Positions 60,001-64,000 of a stretch of DNA of 64,000 bases are shown here, piece by piece; positions within the stretch are counted from its first letter, which is position 1; each line of letters starts with the position of its first letter. The notes beneath the pieces are model-generated. The model made no database searches. It was not told where the DNA came from and was given only the letters and a program-made list of their open reading frames with translations. Made by a program: the position numbers and the translations under genes. This DNA comes from Plazaster borealis. Lineage: Eukaryota > Echinodermata > Asteroidea > Forcipulatida > Labidiasteridae. The stretch covers positions 893,001-957,000 of the forward strand of contig CM037474.1 of NCBI GenBank assembly GCA_021014325.1, in the 5' to 3' direction.

Positions 60001-63000
60001 GTCAGAGTTTATTAGTTCTACCAATGATTCACTGGAAAATTGCTTGATAAGGCGTTGAGCATTATTGAGATAAAACAAAAACTAAGTTGAAATAGATATT
60101 CAATTTGCATCGGGATAAAGAATATTATCTGGTTTTACCCATACACCGATTTGTGTAAAGCACTGTATACTCAGTACTTTCCCGAGTCCTGTGGAAAAAA
60201 AATATCCACAGGCATATTACTCCCGTTGAATTCAAACCCACAACCTTTGCATTGCTAGAGCAGATGTCTTACCACTAGCCTGGTGGCTAGAGGCAGTCAA
60301 AATCCCATGTTTTAGCAGCGAGTACCGCAACAACATCTATTAAAATATTATGAATTTACAAATAAAATAAGAGAAGAAACAGACAACAAAAAGGAAAAGG
60401 AAAAGGGACAGGGAATTTTTGCTGATAAATCCAGCCTAAAAATAAGAAGAAGAAAAAAAAGAAACAAATAATGTACTGGGTTACGGGACTCACCTGGGAG
60501 ATGTCAGGTCTAAATCCCGCGTCACCAACACGCGTTTACCATTACCAGCAAAATGTAGACTGGTGCCAGTGATGAGGGTGCCACATTTATCCGTTACCTC
60601 CCCACCGCTCCATTGAAGAAACTTCATCGAGTCCACCTGAGAATCTAATGGCATTCAAGAAACAGTGTAGGGTTGCTATAGCCAAAGTAAAAATTACTGT
60701 AGCTCCAATTTAAAATTGTATGACCAAATTTTCACCGGAAGAATTATTTATTTTGTTCAAGAATTTTGTTCCCTGAACAAATTATGACAGAAGATGCTGT
60801 TTGAAATCGAAAAAACAAACAACAATTTTCGCATAAGGGTTTCTAGAAAGAGTATTCTTTTAAATATATCATCATCATCAGCAACACCACAAAACAGCAT
60901 ACTTGTATATACTAGTAAAAACTAGCAATCAAAGTGAACACTTGATGCTGATTTGAACTTGAAAAATATTATTGTTTTGACTTTTTTATGTACTAAATTA
61001 AAAAGCGTTAAAAGATGAGTGGTAGTTCCTAAAATTAAAAAAAATGCAAGGTCAAGGTCAAGGTCAACAGGTAAATTTTTGTTTTCAGGAAGTAGCGCAC
61101 GCCAATGTATTATATCACTACATTTGTGCTATTTCTGAAAACGAGGCCATCGCCTTCACGCCGACACAAGAACAGTGCTACTCAGTGAATTCCCCCCCCC
61201 AAATTTGAGCAAATTTGGGGTTTGAACAAGGAAATATTGACAGAGCGGGACTTGAACCTGTGACCTCCGTGCTGGCACTTTACCAACTGAGCTATCTAAC
61301 CCTAACAATTTTGTGAAAAGGTTGCCATGGATAATTAGCGTAATTTAAAAAGTAAAACTCTTGAAACTTCATCAAATTGTAGGCCTTGATGAATAGACAG
61401 GACAGGTTAAAAATAAATACATAAAAATTAGTTTAACAAGTGGAGTGCAACTTTGTCGAGACGAATTCATGACAGAATTTTTTTTTAAGTTTCAGTACCT
61501 TCAAATGTTTCCTTAAGGTATCGTGGGTTCTGCTTGATGAGGTGGCAGCTCCGCCCACCATATCCTTCATCACAAACACACTGGTTCCCATCAATGCAAG
61601 CACCATGTCCATTGCACAAATGAGGGCACAGGGGACCAATGTAAATGTCATCTAGAGCCCAGGGGTGCATATGATCTTGTCGTGATCTGTAGAATCCCTG
61701 GTACCATCGGAAACGAACAGTTCTTCACAAAATAAAAAATGAGAGAGAAAATTTAAGATAACAAGAAAATATGAGGGAAGTTTCTAGCATCTAAAAAGTC
61801 ACTGTTGCTGCAGAAATTGCCACTTTAGTTTGAGAGTGTAGCCCCCCCAAACCCCCCCCCCCAACCCATTACAATGATAATTGAACAAATAATTAAATAA
61901 AAAATACCAAACTACTTGAATGAAAGCCATTTAAATATAAGTTTTTAATGTCAATTTCAGCAAAATTAATTCAGTTTCAGTAATACGCATTCAAATTCAT
62001 TCCCGTTTCTCTAATTCAATCAAACTAGGGATTCTTTTTCGCTACTCTTGCATTCAATTTCGTTTTAGAGGAAAAAGATTTTGTTCTTCTCATTCAGGTT
62101 GGTTTCAGTCGTTCTACTTCATTAATAGACATTCAAGAGTACTTCTTTACAATTTTATCAGTTTAATTTCTACTACCTATTACAGTTGAAGACCATGAAT
62201 GGTTGACCAGCCTCTTGCTGCTGGCTTTTACAACATTGAATAATCTCTGCGACCAGATGAATGTGAATGATCTTATTTGACCAGTGAACGCTAAACTGTT
62301 GAATTTGAATTACTCCTTTTGAATGTTGAATGCTGATGCAATGGATCATTCATTTTCAAACGAAATTGAATGAGCCAGGTGTTAAAGTGAAATAATTTTT
62401 GTTGAAACTGGCCGGGAAAACTTCTCATAAATAGATGGTAGTAATTGTTTTAACTTTTCTTATGATCGATGTTGTCTACCTCGCAAGTACTTGAAGAAAT
62501 ACGTGACAGTTTTTCTTTGAAAAGTAAATATAGGTCTTCTAAATACGATTTCTAAATACCTGATTTGAGTGTGAAAGTATAAAAGGAATACATTTTTGTT
62601 CCCCTCATGAACTCATGAACAGAAATATTTGAAAAAAGCTAAAACTTTGTTTTGATGTTTGTGAATTGCTGGTCTTATTTCAAAAGGAGCAGTTTGCCAA
62701 CCCAACAGTACATATGGCATGAATCGTCACTGTTTTCACAGAGCCATGTTTTTTGGACAAATTATTAATTGACACAGAAAGGGGCCTATATATCTCAATA
62801 ATTGCATTTTGCACGAGCCCCCGAGGTTATATGGGCCATCTCTCCTGTGTGTGTGGGGAATACATTTATATACAATTGTTGCCTGCTGTGATAGGGTCCA
62901 AGGTGTTTGTACACCCGAGGGTGCCATTTGACCACCCCCCCCACCCCCAAGGGTGTACAAAACCCATGGTTCCCATCACACAGGGTGCAACAAATGTTTT

Positions 63001-64000
63001 GTTATACCATGGTAATAGATTGGAGGCGATAAGGGCCCAATTACATAGAGCTGCTAAGCACAACTATTTGCTGAGCATGAAACTTCTTCCTTGATAAAAA
63101 CAGGATTACCGACCAAATTTCCACAAGATTTTCAGGATAAGCAAACAGCTGAATACCAGTAACAAGCAATATGCCACACATGGAATTTTGGTTGGTAATC
63201 CTGTTTTTATCAAGGAAGAAATTTCATGCTAAGCAAATTGTTGTGCTTAGCAGCTCTATGAAATTGGGCCCTGTAGCCATTTTCCAACATTATTACGATG
63301 AATTTGGCACAGTTATCAGAGCAGACGAAAAGTTGTGAACGAATTGTAAACAACAATGGTAGTTGACAGAAATATATTGCTTCACTGTTCCCTACGACAC
63401 ACAACACAGGAACGTAAATCAATTTACCTAGTACCAGCGTAATAACACCACCACTATTTCTAATATTGCACTAGGTCAGGGTTCTCCACATGCACAAGCT
63501 AGCGTATCGAGCCAATACGTGTGATTTGCGTGCCGATACGCGCATATTTCAGCCGATTCAAAAAAGAAAAAAATAATCATGATAAATTTTTTTATTTCTT
63601 TTTTTCACAAAAAACATCAAGAGAAAACCATATATAATGCTCCAGATTGCCCATAGGGGTTTTAAAACCAAGATAAACACCAAGTAGAAAATCTTGTTTC
63701 AATTCAGCGTGCTTCGGCCAAACTTCCAGGAACGCCCCACAGTTTTTACAAAACCTGGCGAGTACCAAATGAATTCAGAAACTGCCTTACCCACAAATAT
63801 GAAGTCCATTGATTAGTATGGTGACCCTCTCCCAAGGCTTCTGCTCTCCAATGTAATACACACTTGGCTCAGAGGCTTGGCCAGAACACAGGCTACTAGA
63901 CCAGTTGACATTGAAACAATCTGGTTTGAGAAGGTCCCAGGTGGTTCCATAGTCCCTTGAGTATTCCAGGGAAATGGGATTAGTGGAGATTGTCTGGTCG
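42024..64000 (-). CDS. RELN: Reelin, 3' part of gene (repeats R5-R8), 22 exons modelled
   Basis: Reelin is a large secreted glycoprotein of the extracellular matrix. In vertebrates it binds the lipoprotein receptors VLDLR and ApoER2 and steers neuronal positioning. Exons on the minus strand: 64000-63791 (cut by the window), 61722-61499, 60644-60494, 59951-59693, 59027-58896, 58306-58162, 57420-57252, 56421-56281, 55963-55777, 54857-54664, 53576-53207, 52214-52000, 50933-50744, 49672-49482, 48869-48763, 47931-47761, 46884-46667, 46050-45809, 44703-44546, 43935-43722, 42972-42673, and tentatively 42060-42024. All phases join without a frame break, giving about 1400 residues. The pattern is Asp-box subdomain, EGF module, Asp-box subdomain, four times, with R.RWWQP and WA(I/L)D motifs in each B half. 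The end IELVM aligns with the end of vertebrate repeat 8. Repeat numbers assume eight repeats in total. Confidence 0.93.
42061..42668. other. Intron or 3' flank of reelin
   Basis: If the tentative last exon is right this is the last intron; otherwise it is 3' UTR and flank. Minus-strand AATAAA words occur near 42561. A 23-bp direct duplication (aacccatgatgtatacagat region) lies at 42386-42425. Confidence 0.4.
42673..42972 (-). CDS. RELN: Reelin exon (R8 B-subdomain, second part)
   Basis: Encodes [53 protein letters not shown] and WAIDHIELV. The codons that follow read ATG TAA (stop ending at 42669), but the same bases form a strong donor, AT then gtaagt. I favour splicing after 42673 because the vertebrate protein continues with a short basic tail at this point. 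A stop at 42669 is the alternative. Confidence 0.92.
42985..43380 (-). mobile_element. Possible LINE 3' end in reelin intron
   Basis: A (ATTC)n run at 42990-43022 adjoins A/T-rich sequence with no coding frame. On the minus strand this looks like a LINE tail ending in a short tandem repeat. Weak evidence. Confidence 0.3.
43420..43660 (+). repeat. Diverged relative of MITE family 1
   Basis: Order of words resembles the family-1 MITE (cccaacatattcatgaaata, acatgtgaaa, ctcaaaaactacagcatttc) but is strongly diverged. A similar remnant is 58476-58720. Confidence 0.4.
43722..43935 (-). CDS. RELN: Reelin exon (R8 B-subdomain, first part)
   Basis: Encodes [39 protein letters not shown] and [19 protein letters not shown]. 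Ends in phase 2 at gtaaaa. Confidence 0.95.
44546..44703 (-). CDS. RELN: Reelin exon (R8 EGF module)
   Basis: Encodes [33 protein letters not shown] and [14 protein letters not shown]. Ends in phase 1 at gtcagt; the last EGF Cys is in the next exon. Confidence 0.95.
44838..45057 (+). mobile_element. tRNA-derived SINE (same family as in the macrosatellite)
   Basis: The head has A box tggtccagtggttaga and B box ggttcgaatcc. The body runs through aagtattgtcgtctagttac, gagagagattggctgttgcc and gtttatatccc. It matches, in reverse, the first 260 bp of each macrosatellite unit. It lies in the intron between exons 46050-45809 and 44703-44546. Confidence 0.85.
45165..45720 (+). repeat. Pair of ~55-bp direct repeats 490 bp apart
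   Basis: 45168-45222 and 45656-45708 share tgtattgggccg, agaccggtactgacgtgt and gtcttcacccaaca. The right copy is followed by caaataaagcaactg. They might be ends of a small retroelement. No coding frame lies between them. Confidence 0.55.
45809..46050 (-). CDS. RELN: Reelin exon (R8 A-subdomain, Asp-box)
   Basis: Encodes [50 protein letters not shown] and [12 protein letters not shown]. Ends in phase 2 at gtgtgt. Confidence 0.94.
46106..46222 (+). mobile_element. SINE head fragment (Leu/Ser-type tRNA)
   Basis: Reads gtcgtggtcgagagcaccgg with anticodon-arm region ctcaagctctggtgtttg and B box gggtttgagttc. It is the same family as 10481-10943 and 51581-51978 but cut short after ctcaagcaagatacttta. 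Confidence 0.75.
46667..46884 (-). CDS. RELN: Reelin exon (R8 A-subdomain start)
   Basis: Encodes [38 protein letters not shown] and [14 protein letters not shown]. Vertebrate R8 has the same EINPS opening. Ends in phase 0 at gtgagt. Confidence 0.96.
46990..47110 (-). mobile_element. Retroelement 3' end with (ATT)n tail
   Basis: An (aat)n run followed by ttgcttataaagcgccttac and ccccaaggcgctgtacaaat. On the minus strand this is a 3' end with an ATT tail, comparable with the SINE tails at 10481 and 51581. Confidence 0.55.
47111..47660. other. Reelin intron sequence, no feature recognised
   Basis: AT-rich intronic sequence between exons 47931-47761 and 46884-46667. No extra exon is needed by phase. 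Confidence 0.4.
47761..47931 (-). CDS. RELN: Reelin exon (R7 B-subdomain, end)
   Basis: Encodes [44 protein letters not shown] and WALDNIHSG. It is close in wording to the matching segment of vertebrate repeat 7. Ends in phase 1 at gtaagc. Confidence 0.96.
48035..48495 (+). repeat. 60-bp tandem repeat in a reelin intron, ~7.5 copies
   Basis: Unit words are gtgagctttcagatggaaat, atttctct, gaggattggtactggtatga and actttagaatc. Units are 60-61 bp and alternate between ctgtacgatt and cttgaggatt variants. A single copy of part of the unit (aatcagtgagctttcagac) ends the MITE remnant at 58720, pointing to its source. Confidence 0.92.
48763..48869 (-). CDS. RELN: Reelin exon (R7 B-subdomain, middle)
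   Basis: The acceptor is the ag of ttatggtag. A nearer cag would put a stop in frame, so the upstream site is chosen, giving [17 protein letters not shown] and ILLQYSING. Ends in phase 1 at gtagga. Confidence 0.88.
49033..49160. mobile_element. Palindromic MITE, family 2
   Basis: Ends gggcccaatttcatga and, in reverse complement, gggcccaatttgatgg. Other members are 49211-49401, 54964-55106 and 63033-63271. Non-coding. Confidence 0.7.
49211..49401. mobile_element. Palindromic MITE, family 2
   Basis: Ends ggcccaatttcatagagctg and, in reverse complement, gcccaatttcatacagctgc. Inner words cttaagca and agctaagcaca recur in both halves. Confidence 0.85.
49482..49672 (-). CDS. RELN: Reelin exon (R7 B-subdomain, first part)
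   Basis: Encodes [39 protein letters not shown] and VDLDLRDA. It lacks a long Met-started frame in this phase but joins both neighbours in phase. Ends in phase 2 at gtaagg. Confidence 0.92.
50240..50645. mobile_element. Palindromic element with a tRNA-like module in each arm
   Basis: Left arm: ggggttgaacaaagaaaaat, acttgaacctgcgacctccg, taccatctaagctatctagc, then ggcagtctccctattttg. Right arm is its reverse: caaaatagggagactgcc, then aggtagctcagttggtagag, then agtccc and ttctttattcaaccc. Each arm therefore carries A-box and B-box tRNA wording, with the two modules facing outward. Half-elements are at 26040-26200, 53690-53880 and 61195-61310. It is intronic in reelin and non-coding. Confidence 0.8.
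50744..50933 (-). CDS. RELN: Reelin exon (R7 EGF module)
   Basis: Encodes [50 protein letters not shown] and ACEESIGAR. Ends in phase 0 at gtaagc. Confidence 0.95.
51581..51978 (-). mobile_element. tRNA-derived SINE with (ATT)n tail
   Basis: Close relative of 10481-10943: gggacctacggctt, cttgcttaaggacacaagtg, then a degenerate B box (ggactcgaaccc in plus wording). The tail at 51581-51600 is an aat run. It lies right beside the donor of exon 52214-52000. Confidence 0.85.
52000..52214 (-). CDS. RELN: Reelin exon (R7 A-subdomain, Asp-box)
   Basis: Encodes [37 protein letters not shown] and [16 protein letters not shown]. It has no Met, so Met-started frame searches miss it; phase and motifs support it. 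Ends in phase 2 at gtattg, with a SINE just beyond. Confidence 0.92.
52727..52853. mobile_element. Palindromic MITE with GC-rich ends
   Basis: Left end tccgaaatgccggctacagc; right end, in reverse complement, tccgaattggcggctacagc. It lies in the intron between exons 53576-53207 and 52214-52000. Confidence 0.75.
53207..53576 (-). CDS. RELN: Reelin exon (end of R6 B, start of R7 A)
   Basis: The longest exon here. It encodes [29 protein letters not shown], then the first R7 strand set ([42 protein letters not shown]). It spans the repeat boundary without an intron and ends in phase 0 at gtattc. Confidence 0.95.
53690..53880 (+). mobile_element. tRNA-like half of palindromic family T
   Basis: Reads ggttgaatggcttctgact, gggctagataactcagttgg, tagagcgccggcatgataat, then ggttcaagtccgg and ttttctttggtcgaccca. 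The acceptor strands do not pair, so it is not a tRNA gene. Confidence 0.75.
53881..54620. other. Reelin intron sequence, no feature recognised
   Basis: Short open frames on both strands at 54184-54619 have no domain and no phase relation to the reelin exons. Confidence 0.4.
54664..54857 (-). CDS. RELN: Reelin exon (R6 B-subdomain)
   Basis: Encodes [31 protein letters not shown] and the Asp-box [20 protein letters not shown]. Ends in phase 2 at gtgaaa. Confidence 0.94.
54964..55106. mobile_element. Palindromic MITE, family 2
   Basis: Ends gggccaaatttcatagagcg and, in reverse complement, ggaccgaatttcatagagct. Inner words match the copy at 49211-49401. Confidence 0.8.
55256..55400 (+). repeat. 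Dispersed repeat (see 40741-40925)
   Basis: Shares gatccacttattta, agtccttat, ctctaacctcaggttaaaac and gtgtaaaatg with the other copies. Confidence 0.6.
55519..55658. mobile_element. Palindromic MITE, family 3
   Basis: Ends ggggtcgatttcacaaa and, in reverse complement, ggggccgatttcacaaag. The interior is built from repeats of ggactagtc and its complement. Flanked by reelin intron. Confidence 0.85.
55777..55963 (-). CDS. RELN: Reelin exon (R6, end of EGF module and B start)
   Basis: Completes the EGF ([15 protein letters not shown]), then [19 protein letters not shown] and [16 protein letters not shown]. Ends in phase 0 at gtaagg. Confidence 0.92.
56281..56421 (-). CDS. RELN: Reelin exon (R6, start of EGF module)
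   Basis: Encodes [28 protein letters not shown] and [12 protein letters not shown]. The EGF module is split between this exon and the next, with phase 2 at gtaagt. Confidence 0.92.
56740..57030. repeat. Quasi-palindromic cluster of ttttgagggaacaaaat words
   Basis: At 56745-56805 the word attttgttccctcaaaata occurs twice with variants; from 56806 to 57025 its reverse complement ttttgagggaacaaaataat recurs about six times. A poly-G run lies at 56658 and another at 57104-57120. Intronic, non-coding. Confidence 0.8.
57252..57420 (-). CDS. RELN: Reelin exon (R6 A-subdomain, Asp-box)
   Basis: Encodes [20 protein letters not shown] and the [14 protein letters not shown] stretch. Its acceptor is preceded by a C/T-rich tract. 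Ends in phase 2 at gtacgt. Confidence 0.92.
57532..57720 (+). repeat. Dispersed repeat (see 40741-40925)
   Basis: Shares gaggtcaaattcagttttt, ttctcaggttaaaatagtat and aaatgac words with the other copies. It directly abuts the next repeat at 57735. Confidence 0.6.
57735..58150 (+). repeat. Dispersed repeat, copy 2 (see 26201-26650)
   Basis: Matches 26201-26650 across its length, including actattttgatgagttatta, ttcctga, and cacttcgtgaaaaa-type words. It ends 12 bp before the reelin exon 58306-58162. Confidence 0.75.
58162..58306 (-). CDS. RELN: Reelin exon (R6 A-subdomain)
   Basis: Encodes [35 protein letters not shown] and CTNSNQCY. It starts after aatgtag and ends in phase 1 at gtaagt. Confidence 0.9.
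58476..58740 (+). repeat. MITE remnant, family-1-like
   Basis: Contains taaaataacaaacctgtgaa, aatttgggct, a diverged interior and a tail with aatcagtgagctttcagac. The tail equals part of the 60-bp tandem unit at 48035-48495. Confidence 0.5.
58896..59027 (-). CDS. RELN: Reelin exon with a GC donor (R6 start)
   Basis: Encodes [16 protein letters not shown] and [12 protein letters not shown]. The exon must end at CAG because the next exon continues in phase with VCDSG. The donor reads CAG followed by gcaagt, the strong form of a GC-AG intron; no gt donor close by keeps the frame. Confidence 0.88.
59028..59519. other. Reelin intron sequence, no feature recognised
   Basis: AT-rich; no exon is required by phase between 59693 and 59027. 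Confidence 0.4.
59520..59676. mobile_element. Palindromic MITE next to a reelin splice donor
   Basis: Left end catagacttcttcgcaaata; right end, in reverse complement, catagactacttcgcaaata. Arms of about 65 bp also share gaggtgcatgctggt. Its right edge is 16 bp from the end of exon 59951-59693. Confidence 0.85.
59693..59951 (-). CDS. RELN: Reelin exon (R5 B-subdomain, second part)
   Basis: Encodes [14 protein letters not shown], the Asp-box [19 protein letters not shown], and the signature [11 protein letters not shown] with DEWAIDQ. Ends in phase 0 at gtatgt. A palindromic MITE lies 16 bp beyond the donor edge. Confidence 0.95.
59952..60493. other. Reelin intron sequence
   Basis: The stretch 60165-60290 (actgtatactcagtac, aattcaaacccacaaccttt, gtcttaccactagcctggtgg) reads in reverse like a degraded tRNA-derived SINE head. 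Nothing else recognised. Confidence 0.4.
60494..60644 (-). CDS. RELN: Reelin exon (R5 B-subdomain, first part)
   Basis: The acceptor gccattag at 60646-60645 keeps the frame; the ag 9 bases further in (ctcag) would bring an in-frame stop. Encodes [16 protein letters not shown] and [10 protein letters not shown], the usual CG.L..G.SL.F motif. Ends in phase 2 at gtgagt. Confidence 0.88.
60645..61194. other. Reelin intron sequence, no feature recognised
   Basis: A short (atc)n run lies at 60870-60880 and a direct repeat aaggtcaaggtcaaggtcaa at 61049. No exon is expected by phase. Confidence 0.4.
61195..61310 (-). mobile_element. tRNA-like half of palindromic family T
   Basis: In plus wording: ggggtttgaacaaggaaat, gagcgggacttgaacctgtg, acctccg, taccaactgagctatctaac. 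The same outer and tRNA-like words as 50240-50645; the middle of the cloverleaf is shortened. Confidence 0.7.
61499..61722 (-). CDS. RELN: Reelin exon (R5 EGF module)
   Basis: Begins after ttttgtgaag. Encodes [25 protein letters not shown], and an EGF core [19 protein letters not shown] with six Cys across the module. Ends GAA G before gtactg (phase 1). The [14 protein letters not shown] tail leads into the B-subdomain. Confidence 0.93.
61723..62870. other. Reelin intron with an inverted-repeat stretch
   Basis: Many attcaa/ttgaat words occur at 61970-62375, including a perfect 15-bp inverted pair cattcaatttcgttt (about 62051) and aaacgaaattgaatg (about 62357). A g/c run occurs near 61845. 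No exon is needed by phase. Confidence 0.45.
62876..62990. mobile_element. Small palindromic MITE
   Basis: Left end cctgctgtgatagggtccaa and gtgtttgtacaccc; the right side reads gggtgtacaaaacccatgg and ttcccatcacacagggtgca, an imperfect reverse complement. Confidence 0.65.
63033..63271. mobile_element. Palindromic MITE, family 2
   Basis: Ends gggcccaattacatagagct and, in reverse complement, gggcccaatttcatagagct. The arms are long: gctaagcacaa, tgagcatgaaacttcttcct and tgataaaaacaggattacc each recur in reverse. The best preserved member in the window. Confidence 0.9.
63272..63790. other. Reelin intron sequence, no feature recognised
   Basis: AT-rich intron up to the exon that runs off the window edge. 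A short frame at 63210-63422 overlaps the MITE and is not a gene. Confidence 0.4.
63791..64000 (-). CDS. RELN: Reelin exon (R5 A-subdomain)
   Basis: Continues beyond the window. It contains the Asp-box [16 protein letters not shown] and the typical CSGQ..EPSVYYI..WERVTI stretch. It ends in phase 2 at a gtaagg donor. Confidence 0.88.

Noticed and set aside
60494..60640. Reelin exon starting after the nearer ctcag acceptor
   Set aside because: In the phase set by the preceding exon this start reads into TAA within 20 codons; the acceptor 9 bases upstream keeps the frame.

Overview
This is animal nuclear DNA, most likely from a marine deuterostome and probably an echinoderm such as a sea star. 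The evidence is spliced exons of reelin with canonical splice sites, tRNA-derived SINEs, a tyrosine-recombinase retrotransposon, CR1/L2-like LINE fragments, hAT-type MITEs and many short palindromic elements. The species cannot be fixed from sequence alone.

Layout. (1) 1-12.7 kb is a gene-free repeat mosaic. It holds diverged duplications, a block bounded by long inverted repeats that carries a decayed Ty3/gypsy-like pol fragment, a 29-bp minisatellite of about 64 units (7046-8911) with a 4-unit twin at 496-607, a repeat zone rich in TGACGTCA palindromes, and SINE/LINE debris. (2) 12702-25980 is a homogeneous macrosatellite: one shortened unit plus nine near-identical units of about 1368 bp. 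Each unit contains a tRNA-derived SINE and, on the minus strand, what looks like a dead exon of a DDE integrase-like gene with both splice sites intact. (3) 27.4-31.35 kb is a decayed DIRS-like retrotransposon in the order gag, RT, RNase H, a putative methyltransferase-like segment, tyrosine recombinase. Its gag region is interrupted by a four-copy 151-bp tandem repeat. (4) 31.4-42 kb is a field of MITEs and repeats. It includes an hAT-type MITE with an 8-bp target duplication, a LINE reverse transcriptase fragment, and an 80-bp foldback element whose 36-bp arms match perfectly and which is flanked by a perfect 9-bp target duplication.

(5) 42.0-64.0 kb, minus strand, is the 3' part of a reelin gene, the only convincing host gene here. 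I could build 21 exons whose reading phases join without exception, plus a tentative short last exon. They encode about 1400 residues: four reelin repeats (R5 in part to R8 if the protein has the usual eight), each with Asp-box subdomains around one EGF module. The 5' end lies beyond position 64000. Introns are small and packed with SINEs and palindromic MITEs. One intron has a GC-AG boundary.

The transposons, satellites and the reelin gene are independent of one another; no operon-like or pathway relationship is implied. The least ordinary objects are the macrosatellite with its captured integrase exon and SINE, the 29-bp minisatellite open in all three forward frames, the 80-bp foldback element, and a palindromic element with a tRNA-like module in each arm.
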